Source: Unio delphinus (taxonomy: Eukaryota; Mollusca; Bivalvia; Unionida; Unionidae). From it: 64,000 nt of DNA. The stretch covers positions 1,990,501-2,054,500 of the forward strand of contig JAQISU010000189.1 of the NCBI GenBank assembly GCA_029339505.1, in the 5' to 3' direction. Positions within the stretch are counted from its first letter, which is position 1, and the number at the start of each line of letters is the position of its first letter. The translations under genes were made by a program, and so were the position numbers. Under the pieces are notes generated by a model, which was not told where the DNA came from, did not search any database, and saw only the letters and a list, made by a program, of their open reading frames with translations. Positions 46,418 through 59,129 of the stretch are shown piece by piece.

Positions 46418-47124
46418 AATTATCATGGGTTTGTTTTGTTTTTTAAGGTATACTGTATGATGTATATTTGAGCTTTTGTCTGCAGTGCCATCTTCCACAG
46501 GTTAACGATATATGATTTATTTTACTACTGTTGCTAGTTTTACATATTGTATCTTCATGAAACATGGATACTGTGTTCTTTGCATCATTGTAACTCAGGG
46601 TAAAGTAGGTCACACTGATATATTTTTTTTGTTGAAATTTATCCCCAGTTTGAAAGTTTTATCTTCCTGACAAGTTTCTTCCTTTAGGTGTTGTATCCTT
46701 ATGGACCTTAACCTTTCTTGCATTATTCTTAACTTCCATCAGTGAAATGTAGGCCACATTAACCTATTTTTAAAAAATGTTTAACCCCATTATAAAATTT
46801 TGTTTTACTGGTAAATTTCCGGTTAATGAAACATGGTCAAGGTGTTCATTGCGCGAGTCTAAACCACCCACCCACCTGATTTTCTTACAATAATGACATT
46901 ATTTAAATGTTCTCACCTTTGTTAATAATTGTCAGCTGTATGTATTATATATATATCAAACTTAGGGTGGGGTGTTTTGGGGCATCATTACACACTTCCA
47001 CCAAGGGAAAGCAGGTTACATCCCTTAACACTATTTACTTAGTTGTATTGTATGTACCTAATTGGTCCCCTTTGTCAGATAATTACTGGCAAACAACCAG
47101 CTACACACCTTAGAGGGAACATTG
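46418..47124. other. Intronic sequence, nothing recognised
   Basis: No structure seen. Confidence 0.4.
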
Positions 47125-47220
47125 TTTACAAGACTTTGGTATGTCATGGCTGGGATTCAAACCTGTGACCTTCTGCATCAGAGGCAGATACTCTAACCAC
47201 ATAGGCCACCAGAGCGGTGG
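47125..47220 (-). mobile_element. SINE family 2, tRNA-related head fragment
   Basis: The reverse complement has TATGTGGTTAGAGTATCTGC and CAGGTTTGAATCCCAGCCAT followed by GACATACCAAAGTCTTG, matching the first ~95 bp of family 2. It is not a functional tRNA: the acceptor stem and the rest of the cloverleaf are not present. Confidence 0.7.
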
Positions 47221-47513
47221 TAGCACTTGAAATATGTGACTAAACTCGTCATTAGAGTGATATGTGTACCCAAATTTAACCTTTGTCACAAAGCTGTTGT
47301 ATGATTTGTTAACTGTATCATAAACATCTCCATAACTAAGACTGTATGCTATTGTAGTTTTGAAGTACCATATTGTTTTCACAAAATAGTTGAAATACCC
47401 AGTCAAAAGTATTACAAAAGCAAAGGATAAAGTAAAAATCTTATAATCTTATCTAAAGGTATGATTTTATTTAATTGACCAGCTTGTACACACAGGGTAT
47501 GGTAGTGTTTGCA

Positions 47514-47514
<1 letters not shown>

Positions 47515-47562
<48 letters not shown>
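47515..47562. repeat. (ATT)n microsatellite, 16 units
   Basis: A pure trinucleotide run; no LINE tail recognised beside it. Confidence 0.97.
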
Positions 47563-47563
<1 letters not shown>

Positions 47564-48726
47564 AGTTATAGTACAATATCTACACTGTTTGCACATCAAC
47601 AAACCACCCCAATAATGTACTACAGCCCTTTATCTTCACTGGTATTTGATTAATGGATGACTGGACAGAATGGCAATAAAACATTATCTATGTTCTTTTT
47701 CCTTGATTTCATTCCAGTCAGTAAAGGAGTGAAGTGTTTGACTCTGGGGTATATTAAACTACTATTGAAGTTATGCTTTCTGCCAGTGTGATGTCATGAC
47801 ATTGTAATATGTATTACATATGTGCTATTATGAATATATGGTATAATTAATACATTAATAGAAAAGAGTGAATTATTTCCCTTGACTTCAAAGTAAAGAA
47901 AAATGTATTTAGAATTTCTTACACGAGTCCTTAAGATTAAAGTTGTGGATAAACTTTAGTTGTATTGCAAAATAAATGCAGTGCTGGAAGTGTTGATTTG
48001 CCTGTGTGTTATCACAATAATAAAATCCAAGAATATAGCCTTATTTGAATTTCATTATAAATCAAAGTCTCTGTTAATTTTGAACACTTTTTATTTCCAG
48101 AGAAGAATAACTTGAATTAAATAATTTGAATAAATAAATTCCAGCCCAAATTAAATACTGGACACAACTGTAATACAACTGATTATACTCAGGTCTTATG
48201 AATGAATGGTTTCTAGATAAACAAAATGATATAGTCTTCTGCGTGACCTCAGATGACAGCATTTTATAATTTTTAAAAATCATACCTAATGGAAAATTTC
48301 ATTCTGAGAGGTTCCAGATGTTTACAAGATAAAATTGTAGCTTTATTTAGAAGATCTGTTGCTAAGATTATAATATAAAATGTGGTAAACAAAAGGCACC
48401 TGGCATTTCATGGAGAATTTCCAAAGTTCTTGACTGAGATAAAAATATTACAAAACCAAAATCAGTTATTTCAGGTCAGGTAGATGATTAACCTAACTTT
48501 GGACAAGGTCAAGTGCAATTATCCATAGTATATTATTGATGAAAAATTAACAAATAATGCAAATTAAGTATGCTTAAAAGCATAATGTTGAAATTTTTGA
48601 CAGTTATGAAATGGAGTAATCAAAAATGTCATTTAATACAAAATCATTTTTTCCCACAATAAATCTTAAAATGTGCTTCAGATACACAAATCATTTTATA
48701 ATGCACTGTATCTCTTCTGTGTGACA
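47563..48726. other. Intronic sequence, nothing recognised
   Basis: No structure seen. Confidence 0.4.
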
Positions 48727-49259
48727 TTTAAAAAGGTCCATTAATTAAAATTGCTTTAATGTCTTTACAGTTTGACAGTAACCTAAAACCTTCATAAACA
48801 ACACAGGTCCATTCAGATCTTAAATTTTCAGTCAACCAAGAGCTGGTAATTGCAACAAAAGAAACTTGAAATCCTTTGAATCCTGAAACATCTGAAAAAG
48901 TGCTTTGGTTTTTGTTGCTTTTCAACACAGTAAAGCAGTCCTCTCAAGCCTAACAGATACATCTGAGTGCTGATCACTTTATCAGACTTCCAGTTTCCAA
49001 AGGTATAGATTCTTTCATCGATACCAGGCTGTTTTCAGCAGGTGAATTACCTTGGTGATCATCAGCTGAGCTGAAATCTTAGCAGCGTGTCAGATCTAAA
49101 TATTTCAACATTTGTAGAAGATAATATATTCTTGAAAAAACTAATAACATCCTCAAGTATTCTGTCACATGCAACAGTAGTTGCATTTCTAATAGCATTT
49201 TTGGGAAAGCTTTTACCAATTGCAAAAAGTCTCTTTAGATTTATGCCTGTCATTGCCAT
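48727..49259 (-). pseudogene. Decayed coding-like sequence, unidentified
   Basis: On the minus strand, one frame stays coherent over about 110 residues with only three in-frame stops. It starts near 49074 (DFSSADDHQGNSPAENSLVS) and ends at a stop near 48728 (text including ITSSWLTENLRSEWTCVVYE and LLSNCKDIKAILI). An upstream open frame (49062-49259) reads MAMTGINLKRLFAIGKSFPK. The composition is protein-like and not repetitive. The SWLTE...AIL wording faintly resembles the middle of hAT-type transposases, but I cannot confirm any family. It has no visible splice link to CAP. Confidence 0.25.
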
Positions 49260-49573
49260 TATTTTAGATGCACGATACTGCCTAGTTGTAGTTATGCTTG
49301 AATGTTTGAGATGTCATTGTACATTGTACCCATGGCTATAAGGAACAGGCTGTTTAATTTTCAGAAATCAGAAGGTGTATTTAATTCCGTTAAAATGATG
49401 GATAGAATTTGATCTTTTTTTTTTCAAATTGATGCAGAAGTAATTTTATTAAAATTTTGGGGGGCCAGAAATTTTTTCCAAAGAAATTCCAGCCCTCTCG
49501 TCCCTTTTTTTGTCAAATTTCTGTTAATGGAATCCATTAATGTGTAATGTTATTATGAGTGAGGTGATATTAA

Positions 49574-49786
49574 AGCAAATAGTATGTGACAAGTATCATT
49601 TTGAATATTATACAGAGTATAACATGAATAGCTTATTTCATAACTTAAATCATATTTCATTTATTCTTATTGGCGTTACAGCAAACTGTATGTGACAAGT
49701 ATAATTTTGAATATTATACAGAGTATAACATGAATAGCTTATTTCATGGCTCAAATCATATTTCATTTGTTCTTATTGGCCAAAAG
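49574..49786. repeat. 106-bp tandem duplication
   Basis: GTATGTGACAAGTATCATTT ... GCTTATTTCAT ... TTCTTATTGG occurs twice, 106 bp apart, with about 8 differences. Confidence 0.95.
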
Positions 49787-49926
49787 CTAAAATGAATTAA
49801 AATAAACCTGTTTTGCTGTTGTGGTAGATCCCAAACTTTATCGCCACTTAGCAGTGCACCCTCGAACTTGAATAGAAGGACCTGAATTAGATTATTTAAT
49901 GTCAGTGCAATTGGTGTATAGCGTCA

Positions 49927-50953
49927 TGCCCATAGACACATCATATTAGCCAATCTAGACTGAGCCCATAGACACATCACATTAGCCAATCTAGACTGAG
50001 CCCATAGACACATCACATTAGCCAATCTAGACTGAGCCCATAGACACATCACATTAGCCAATCTAGACTGAGCCCATAGACACATCATATTAGCCAATCT
50101 AGACTGAGCCCATAGACACATCACATTAGCCAATCTAGACTGAGCCCATAGACACATCACATTAGCCAATCTAGACTGAGCCCATAGACACATCACATTA
50201 GCCAATCTAGACTGAGCCCATAGACACATCATATTAGCCAATCTAGACTAAGCCCATAGAAATATCACATTAGCCAATCTAGACTGAGCCCATAGACACA
50301 TCACATTAGCCAATCTAGACTGAGCCCAAAGACACATCATATTAGCCAATCTAGACTGAGCCCATAGACACATCATATTAGCCAATCTAGACTGAGCCCA
50401 TAGACACATCACATTAGCCAATCTAGACTGAGCCCATAGACACATCATATTAGCCAATCTAGACTAAGCCCATAGAAATATCACATTAGCCAATCTAGAC
50501 TGAGCCCATAGACACATCACATTAGCCAATCTAGACTGAGCCCATAGACACATCACATTAGCCAATCTAGACTGAGCCCATAGACACATCATATTAGCCA
50601 ATCTAGACTGAGCCCAATCTAGACTGAGCCCATAGAAATATCACATTAGCCAATCTAGACTGAGCCCATAGACACATCATATTAGCCAATCTAGACTGAG
50701 CCCATAGACACATCATATTAGCCAATCTAGACTGAGCCCATAGACACATCATATTAGACAATCTAGACTGAGCCCATAGACACATCATATTAGCCAATCT
50801 AGACTGAGCCCATAGACACATCACATTAGCCAATCTAGACTGAGCCCATAGACACATCATATTAGCCAATCTAGACTGAGCCCATAGACACATCACATTA
50901 GCCAATCTAGACTGAGCCCATAGACACATCACATTAGTCAATCTAGACTGAGC
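49927..50953. repeat. 36-bp minisatellite, ~28 copies
   Basis: The unit contains GCCCATAGACACATCACATT then AGCCAATCTAGACTGA, with a C/T alternation (CACATTAG/CATATTAG). A variant AAGCCCATAGAAATATCACA recurs at about 50251 and 50467 (216 bp = 6 units), showing block duplication. A partial unit at about 50609 breaks the register. Confidence 0.97.
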
Positions 50954-51170
50954 CAGTCATAGGATTCAACCCTGCGCCCTTCTAGTTGTGTCTTTGCACA
51001 CAATCCACCCAGCCACCATTGGATTAAAGTGAAAATTAAAAAAGGTATTGTCTAAAAAAAAAGCTTTGATTCTGGTTTGTAAACCATCCCCGTTTGTTTT
51101 CTGCCTGCTGATCCAGTAGTTTTCCAGCCATTAAAAAAAAGAAGAAATATTTGGGACCGTTTTATTCATG

Positions 51171-51498
51171 TGACCAGGCCTAGTGGTTAGAGCGTCTGCC
51201 GCGGAAGCGGAAGGTCGTGGGTTCGATCCCTGGACAAGTCATACCAAAGACTTTAAAAAAATGGTACTAATAGCTGCCTCGCTTTGGCACTCAGCATTAA
51301 GAGGTTTGTGTTAGGACTGGTCGGCCTGGTGTCAGGATAATGTGACTGGGTGGGACATCATGCTACATGTCTGCGGCATGATGCCCCAGTGCTAGACATC
51401 ACTATTAACTGCCTCACTGCAGACATCGTAGCGATATGACTGAAAAATTGTTAAAGCTACGTTAAAAATCCTAATCAAACAAACAAACATACAAACAA
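51171..51498 (+). mobile_element. SINE family 2, copy 5, most complete
   Basis: The tRNA-like head has an A box (CTAGTGGTTAGAGCGTCTGC) and an excellent B box GGTTCGATCCC at 51220-51230. The body includes GGACTGGTCGGCCTGGTGTC and GGGACATCATGCTACATGT. The 3' part is ACATCGTAGCGATATGACTG, AAAAATTGTTAAAG, ACGTTAAAAATCC, with an (AAAC)n tail. SINEs with this body and GATATGACTGAAAAATTGTT 3' region are, to my knowledge, common in bivalve genomes. Confidence 0.92.
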
Positions 51499-52136
51499 TA
51501 TGTTTTGCTAACATCTTTGCATGTTCTACTTGTGAATGAAAGTCAGAATTTCCATAAAAATACATGTACATGTATAGAAGTCTTATATATGGTGTCCTTC
51601 TTGAGTTTTGATACAAGTTTTTTCATTATTCTTGGTCATAGAATTGATCTACGTTTTGTATGCCTGACTCTACTCTTGAATTTAAGTTATGTCTGTACAT
51701 GCACATTTGTACTTATATAAGTTTAGTACATTTCATAATATATAACATTTAGTTTTACAGCGTATGCAGTTGTGTACATTCATCTGGGTATTCATATAAA
51801 GGTTATAATTATTTCTATAGTAAATGAGCACATTTTTAAAAAACTGAAAATTTGATGCTTTTAATTGGTGTCAAGTTTATTTGATTTAGTTGTAATAAGA
51901 TGGCTGATGATGCACCTATGTGATATAAGCATTCAAGGTTGCTTTTGATGAACTAGTATTTTAGTCTTAAAGACCTTATTCTGTTTCCAGAGCCATTTTG
52001 TTTTACATGTAATTGAAATTAATGAGCAGTATCTGGATAGAATATATTCTAGTGTTTGTAGTTCCGTTTATATTTACCAGCCAATCTATTTTCATGAAAC
52101 ACTGCAACAAGTTTTGCTTTCTCAACTCAATATGAA
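51499..52136. other. Intronic sequence, nothing recognised
   Basis: No structure seen. Confidence 0.4.
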
Positions 52137-52138
52137 TA

Positions 52139-54441
52139 CCGTATTTACCATATATGTTGGGACACCGTATTTGTTGGGACACCATAATTTTATTTTAAAA
52201 GTAATTTTTTTGCGCACTGTATATTCTGGGACACATAGCTTTTTTTGAGTCGTAAGTTCTGGGACACCTTTTAAATCATTCTTAAAGTACATGTCAGAAA
52301 ATGTACTCAAACGTATATTTTATTAAGTAAAACTTTAAAAAAGAAAACTCTGAGTGTTGTTTGTTTTCACTTTTCGTAAAAATATATTCAGAGAGAGAGA
52401 AAAAGAAAGAGACAGAGATATACCAATAGATAGTGACTGTACTTTGTTTTCTAATAATTTATGTCGACAAACTGCCAGTTCCGACACATACTTTGTTCAA
52501 CAATTAGTTGATCTTGCCGCCAGGCTTTTGATGTCACGGTCGGATAAAAAAAACATAGCAGCATATTTTCTCACCACTCTGCAGCTAGTTAAGTCTTTGA
52601 TCTTGCCGCCTCGCTTGTGGGTCATGTTCTTCAGATGTACTCTTACAATAACAGCATGTACATATGTGGGTCATTCAGCCACTGAATTTTCTGATTGTAA
52701 ATATCAGCACAGCTAAAAGGATCAATTGATGAACACAATCTTCCAATCAACAGGTGGTTGAAGCAGGACTAGCAAGCCCTTAAATTTGCCGTCCAGGAAA
52801 TTGATGCATACAGAGGACTCCTGTATACGTGATTTTCTGAATCCAATATATAAAAATTGCGTGAAAATACAGATTACGCGTTTCCGAGACATTTGAAAGT
52901 AATCGGTGATGAAAACAAGTTTTTTTTTTTGCTGTGAAAGTTTCGTTTTTAACTTTATTTACATTTACGATGGCTACCAACAGCAAGGTAAACCGCAAAT
53001 TAAATTTACAGTTTCTGGAAACTAAATATCTGGCTTGTAAGGAAGTTAAGAGATGAACAGCTCGCTAAGAGGTCTGTGAAATTTTTTGATAATGTGATAA
53101 TGCCGACGTTGAATATTGTAATGTTTTTTGTATCAGGATGTGATCAATGCAATATTTTAATTTGGATTTTATTACACAAAGGTAACCAAAATGTAATTTG
53201 TCAATATACAAGTGTATTTCACACTGATACTGTCTTCATGTTATCTTTTTTTCAGCCCCCCCCCCCACAACACTTATCTCAACATCCGCCTATGTCGACA
53301 ATATTTCCTCGGGCCCGAGGATAACGAGATAAATGGTTAGGACTGTACCCACAAACTTTAAATGATTTCAGATCAGATCTGGCTTGTCCTGAAGTGATTC
53401 GACTGCTTTCACAATACAGTCCACAACTGTTTGTTTATCTGCACTCTTAATACGAGACGTGTTGTCATTTTCGTTGGCTTCCCTATGTCAGCCGACTTTG
53501 TATACACATGCATAGTTAAGAAAATCTCCACGCTAATAGGAATCCAATGTCAGCTTCCGGGGTCGGCTTGCTTTGTAATAAATTAACCTTTGTATTTGAT
53601 ATCCTGCCAGTAAGTTCAAACAATGAGTTTATGGCTGTTACAAGGTGTGTTTATTCAACACCTGGGCTTTCATTTATATGCCGTCTGCAGTCATAATTGA
53701 TACAAACTGGTTTCGAGTTATTTGGTGAATAGTATATACAGCATTAACTTGCTTTAATAATACTTTTTGTAACCCATGGAATCAAAAAGATTGTCATTTG
53801 TACTCACAGTGAATGTATTTCTAATAGTGAATTTAGTTTGCGAGATATTGTCATATTGTTACCCTGGATATAATACACTCTTGGTTATTTTGTACCTTAC
53901 ACCGTATCACGCGTAAATGTCAGTTGCTTTCGACCAATGGGGCTGATAATTCTCACTCTTTCTTTCTCTATCTCATTCATATGTGATTTTGCGGAATCCA
54001 ATTTTCATTTTCATAACATTCAAACCTTTGAGGACAACTAAACATGATACGTTTCTCAATATTCACGTCAATGACTAATGTGTTGCGTTGTCTGATGACT
54101 ATGGATTCATGTGCTACTCATACGGAGTTTGTGGATATATTTTTCCTTTAATAAAATGCTAACTCAACAAAAAAATGTGAATAAATGATAACAGTACAAG
54201 GTTAGTTTCTTGTTTCTTTCATTTTATTATCAAATATGCATTTTTTTTATCTATTTTATTGTAACATGTGGTGTGGACAGTTGTTGTTGTTGTTGTGGGG
54301 GGGGGGGGGGGAATTGAACATGTTTTTCATTTCCTAAGTCTTGGGACACATAATGTAGGTTTAAAAAAAGTTCACCATAAGTTCTGGGACACGAAAAAAA
54401 AGAATTATTTTTTCGTATCCCAACATATGCGGTAAATACAG
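52139..54441. mobile_element. Second TA-flanked pogo-like element, 2303 bp
   Basis: The terminal inverted repeats are CCGTATTTACCATATATGTT then GGGACAC on the left and, read inward from the right, CTGTATTTACCGCATATGTT then GGGATAC (four mismatches in 27). TA flanks both ends (52137-52138, 54442-54443). GGGACAC is iterated near both ends, always in + orientation inside the element: 52159, 52176, 52228, 52261, 54343 and 54386. The first eight bases (CCGTATTT) are shared with the element at 20569. The interior is richer in CpG than its surroundings, contains a 14-bp palindrome CCTCGGGCCCGAGG near 53307, a C13-type run at about 53255 and a G-run at about 54297. No transposase domain was recognised, so it is probably non-autonomous. 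Confidence 0.8.
52970..53056 (+). pseudogene. Possible transposase N-terminal remnant
   Basis: A 28-codon frame inside the element starts MATNSKVNRKLNLQFLETKY and ends CKEVKR at a TGA. It resembles in style the opening of psq-type DNA-binding regions of pogo-like transposases, where a basic start is followed by a helix. It is too short to be sure; it could be chance. Confidence 0.2.
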
Positions 54442-54443
54442 TA

Positions 54444-56021
54444 TGCATTATTTATCATTTAACTTAATGTGTTACTGTATATGCACAATTAAAATCATAT
54501 TCACCAGTGTACTTTTGTTCTTTACATCCTTTTCATCCCAAGACAATGCTAGTCAACTTCAATTCATCCTATGTTTTTAATAAATAGTCTCCTCACAGTT
54601 GCTTTCAAAACATAGCCATACATATAATCATTCTTTAGTGGGTAGGTAGCTACAAAAAAATGCATACTACAAAATAAATGCTTTATACAACTTAAAATCA
54701 ACATAAATTATATTAATCACACATCATATCATTGGATAGATCACCCAAGTCTTCCTTAAGTAATGCCATGGTAATGGCCAAAATTATTTATCCATTATAT
54801 GCCATACACAACAGCTTGGAATGACATGTCTGTAGCCAGTACTTAGGTATCCGTTAAGTCCATAAAATAAACTGCCTATTAGCAGTATGCCTTTTCCCCT
54901 GGTTGTAATCGTTAACTTCTGCTGCCAGAGCATCTTGCATATACCTCTGTGCAACAAGGAGCACGACTTCATCAAAAACAACCAGGTCAAAGTCTTACGG
55001 ACATTTTTTTATAAAATTTTTTGTCAGTAAAAAATATTCCAAATAAAATAAATGCATTAAATGTTGTGTTGGAAAATATTAATTTTTGTGTTATGCAATG
55101 AAGCAAACGTGTAAATACACAAACAAATGCGCAAATCACATCGACTATTGGATACATGACACGTGAGGTGGTAATGCAAATGCACAAGAAAATCATCTTT
55201 ATTCTGAGCCTAAGAAGCGACTTTAGTGAGACCTTTTAATAGAGGTTCTGATTACAGTGATACAAATTATCATATTTTTAGTTGATTTATCTTATAACAT
55301 ACCACAATCTCACAAACACAAGTAAACACTTTCAAGAATGGCCCCTTAAAGGAACCTCTTATTGTCATGATTTTCCATCATATTTGTTGACGCGTGTCAC
55401 ATGACACTGTGACTTCGGAGTATATCGGTAAATTCTGTTTCTGCATAATTAATTAGCAATCCGTACAGAAAATCGTTATATTTTCATTGATTAAACTTAT
55501 AGTTGTACATTTTTTGAAACTGAATGATCTGTAATTACTCATTATTTCTACTATACTTTTCGTAATATAATGCATTTGCAAGAACAAAAAAGTCGAAAAT
55601 CTTAGGTTGTATGCCTTTAATAAAGGTATTTTGTAATTGTAGACAATATTCACGAGTTTTAATAAAAGGTATTTTGCAAATGTGGATAGTGGTCATTGAA
55701 ATTTGACAAATTGTTTGAGGATGTCTCTAAGGCTAAAGATATTGCTTGAGCCAAGGCAGTGTGTGTTGGAGAAAAAGGGTGGCATTGACTGGGATTCACT
55801 GCAGACTTTTATTAAGTTTCATATGGTAAAAATTGAATACAGAGAACCTTGTTTTTTGAGAAAATTAGTATTTAGAGTTATGAATGTCTGGATAAACTTT
55901 GACTGCTCATTAGAGAACCAGTTCCACTAATTTGAAATGCCAGGAATTGTAATTAAAAATGGTAGTAATTAATGTAAATGCTGTATGTAATTTTTCATAT
56001 AAACTTGACATTAGTTATTTG
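54444..56021. other. Intronic sequence, nothing recognised
   Basis: About 1.6 kb without tandem arrays. AATAAAAGGTATTTTG-type words repeat near 55620 and 55660. No gene. Confidence 0.4.
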
Positions 56022-56112
56022 CTTGGATCATGCACTGGCAGGTCTTGATCAGTGTTGTTTGTTAGGAGTAATCAGTTGAATAAACAATGCAGACACTGAT
56101 CTGCCAGCAATC
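56022..56112 (+). repeat. Dispersed ~90-bp GATCTGNCAG repeat
   Basis: GGATCATGCACTGGCAGGTC ... TTTGTTAGGAGTAATCAGTT ... CACTGATCTGCCAGCAATC. The 26-bp array starts at its right edge, as the 44-bp array does at the 25405 copy. Confidence 0.65.
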
Positions 56113-56317
56113 TATGCAAAGGCAGTTTTGGGGCAATCTATGCAAAGGCAGTTTTGGGGCAATCTATGCAAAGGCAGTTTTGGGGCAATCTATGCAAAGG
56201 CAGTTTGGGGCAATCTATGCAAAGGCAGTTTTGGGGCAATCTATGCAAAGGCAGTTTTGGGGCAATCTATGCAAAGGCAGTTTTGGGGCAATCTATGCAA
56301 AGGCAGTTTTGGGGCAA
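56108..56317. repeat. 26-bp minisatellite, 8 copies
   Basis: CAATCTATGCAAAGGCAGTT then TTGGGG, identical except for one copy lacking a T. The period is not a multiple of three, so all three frames are open in turn. Confidence 0.97.
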
Positions 56318-56559
56318 TGCTGTTTACTTAGACACAACTATATACAGTAATTGTTTTCAATTTATTTTCTCCATTTTATACATTCATTTAAAGTTTGGTT
56401 AAGCTTATCAAGTATGAACCCCAACTATTTCAAATGGTTTTTGACTCTGAACATATACTGGAAATCTCTTGTTATAACCAAGAGCTTGATGATAAGGTTG
56501 CAAAAAAAAAAAGAATTTACAAATATCCAAATCTAGTCACCCAACTAAAGTTGATGCTC

Positions 56560-57522
56560 CCATTCATTGAGTAGAGAGGTGCATTTCAGATGTGAAATCA
56601 TGGATGACATGTAACAAGTGCAGATGAATGATGATAAACCTGAGGCCATTCTGATCACAACACAAAGATTTTCTCAATCACATCCTTTACCTCAAACAAT
56701 AAATATCAGCAACACAAACATTAAATTCACAGTCAGTATGAAACCTAGGTGTTACTCTGGACAGTATTCTCATATTGCACCAACATTTCATGAACATATG
56801 CAAGGCTGCATATCTTGAGCTGAGATGCATCAGCTCCATTTGTAAATATCTTTCAGCTGATGCCACTAAAACGCTTGTGTATTCATTAGTACTTTCAAGA
56901 CTGGACTATTGTAACTCAAATCTGTCTGTTTTTCTCAATATCTACTCCAGAAACTTAAAAAATTCAAAACACAGCTGCTCGAATAGAGTACCAAGATCAG
57001 AGCACCTCCAACTGCTCTGTACAATGCGCTGACTATCCATTCAATCCAGAATCAAGCACAAAATTTGTTCTCTGTGCTACGTTTCAATGACAGATTCCAG
57101 TCCAACATACCTATCTGGCCTCACCCATGTGTACACACCAGCAAGATACTTACACTCCTCTTCTGACAATCATACACTTAATATTCTCACTATGAAAACG
57201 AAGTCATATGGACAATGTTCTTCTGCATACCAGGGCCCAGCAACGTGGAACGAATTGTCCATTGAACTTAGACACAAGGACACAGTGATCCCTTTCAAGA
57301 CTGCTTTTAAAACTCACCTTTTTTGACGGCAAGAACAAACTTTTAGACCTAATAATGTTTCATAACCTTAAATATTTTCAGCATGTTTTTATATTTTTTA
57401 ATTTCATGGTGTTTATTTTCTTTTTTTGTGTTGTTTTTTTTTGGTAATCATATCATTATAGATGTTGTAAAGTGTTTAGAGCTTCTAAAGATTAGGCACT
57501 ATACAAAGTCCTCATTATTATT
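56560..57522 (+). pseudogene. Decayed L2/CR1-type LINE, reverse transcriptase C-terminus and 3' end
   Basis: Translating with frame changes gives the usual C-terminal order of these non-LTR retrotransposons: a KSWMT...QMNDDKPEAILI segment (about 56600-56660), ICKAAYLELRCISSICKYLS (about 56795), KTLVYSLVLSRLDYCNSNLS (about 56865), LSIQSRIKHKICSLCY (about 57030) and TDSSPTYLSGLTHVYTPARY to the FKTAFKTHLF stop at 57326. Frameshifts (near 56760 and 56940) and in-frame stops (for example near 57031) show it is dead. The catalytic FADD box and endonuclease are absent (5'-truncated, normal for LINEs). The 3' UTR ends GTGTTTAGAGCTTCTAAAGA ... CACTATACAAAGTCCTC and an ATT-type tail. Fragments of the same family are at 5175-5338 and 11886-11946. 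Confidence 0.85.
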
Positions 57523-57924
57523 TATTCAATAGGTAATTTCTGTTTTGTCTTAGAGCAGCATTAACTTGACTATTTTTGAAGTACCACAGTAAGCAGAGCA
57601 GACCATAAAGTTTTAAAGTCTAGAAATATTTGCACAGTGTCATTGAGATGATTCAGTTTAAAGCTCTCCCAAATCTTCAAATGCCAGATTGCAGTTGTCA
57701 TAATGCTTTTCCCACTTTATCAGCAAGTTTATCTAGTTGAATGTCCTAGACTGGGAATAACAACAATTTTTCTATATTTTCCTGATCACACTGGTTTTCT
57801 CATGCAAATGATGCTGATATAATTAATACCGATATTCATGCTGTGCTGTTGTTACTTGCATTGTTCAGGAATCTGTGGTTAAACCAAGTGAAAAATACCA
57901 TTTTATTGCATCTTTAGCAAATGA
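57523..57924. other. Intronic sequence, nothing recognised
   Basis: No structure seen. Confidence 0.4.
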
Positions 57925-58985
57925 AAGTCTGGGTTGATGCAGTTGAAATATCCCAGTTTCTTGCATCATTAGCTTAGGAAGTCTTGGTTGATGCAGTTGA
58001 AATATCCCAGTTTCTTGCATCATTAGCTTAGGAAGTCTTGGTTGATGCAGTTGAAATATCCCAGTTTCTTGCATCATTAGCTTAGGAAGTCTTGGTTGAT
58101 GCAGTTGAAATATCCCAGTTTCTTGCATCATTAACTTAGGAAGTCTTGGTTGATGCAGTTGAAATATCCCAGTTTCTTGCATCATTAGCTTAGGAAGTCT
58201 TGGTTGATGCAGTTGAAATATCCCAGTTTCTTGCATCATTAGCTTAGGAAGTCTTGGTTGATGCAGTTGAAATATCCCAGTTTCTTGCATCATTAGCTTA
58301 GGAAGTCTTGGTTGATGCAGTTGAAATATCCCAGTTTCTTGCATCATTAGCTTAGGAAGTCTTGGTTGATGCAGTTGAAATATTCCAGTTTCTTGCATCA
58401 TTAACTTAGGAAGTCTTGGTTGATGCAGTTGAAATATCCCAGTTTCTTGCATCATTAGCTTAGGAAGTCTTGGTTGATGCAGTTGAAATATTCCAGTTTC
58501 TTGCATCATTAACTTAGGAAGTCTGGGTTGATGCAGTTGAAATATCCCCGTTTCTTGCATAATTTGTTAAGGAAGTCATCCAGATGAAATATCCCATGTT
58601 TCTTGCATCATTATCTAAGGAAGTCTGGGTTGATGCAGTTGAAATATCCCCGTTTCTTGCATCATTAGCTTAGGAAGTCTTGGTTGATGCAGTTGAAATA
58701 TCCCTGTTTCTTGCATAATTTGTTAAGGAAGTCATCCAGATGAAATATCCCAGTTTCTTAAATCATTAGCTGAGAGGAAATCTGGGTTGATGCAGATGAA
58801 AAATCCCATTTTCTTGCATCATTATCAAAGGAAGTCTGGGTTGATGCAGTTGAAATATTCCAGTTTCTTGCATCATTAGCTGAAATATCCCCTTTTCTTG
58901 TATCATTAGCTGAGGAAGTCTAGGTTGATCCAAATAAAATATCCCATTTTGTTGCATCATTAGCTAAGAATGTCTAGGTTGATCT
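57925..58985. repeat. 54-bp minisatellite, ~19 copies
   Basis: The unit contains TTGATGCAGTTGAAATATCC, CAGTTTCTTGCATCATTAGC and TTAGGAAGTC. Copies 1-12 are nearly identical; those beyond 58560 are degenerate and partly shortened. The 231-residue minus-strand frame with an 18-residue repeat is a by-product of the period. Confidence 0.97.
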
Positions 58986-59129
58986 AGATAAAATATCTGA
59001 GTATACTGTTGTTCCTTCAAATCAAGAAAATCAAAGTAACTAAAATGAATCCAGAGCAAGGAAACGACATGCTGGCCATGCAGCCTTAAACCATTCAAAT
59101 TTTGTTTTTGTAGCAGAGCTCATACTTCA

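Noticed and set aside
49924..50941. Minus-strand frames of the MCLWAQSRLANV type
   Set aside because: A 36-bp minisatellite; the same peptide arises only from the period and is interrupted where a partial unit occurs.
49927..50953. CRISPR-like regular repeats
   Set aside because: Units are head-to-tail with no unique spacers; the genome is animal.
51181..51232. Functional tRNA gene
   Set aside because: A and B boxes are present, but the sequence continues into a SINE body shared with five other copies and the cloverleaf lacks a proper acceptor stem.
52354..52716. 120-residue open frame inside the second pogo-like element
   Set aside because: No helix-turn-helix or catalytic motif could be recognised; it starts in a low-complexity (GA)-rich tract.
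57865..58560. 231-residue minus-strand frame with an 18-residue repeat
   Set aside because: The 54-bp minisatellite explains it completely, and the degenerate outer copies lose the frame.
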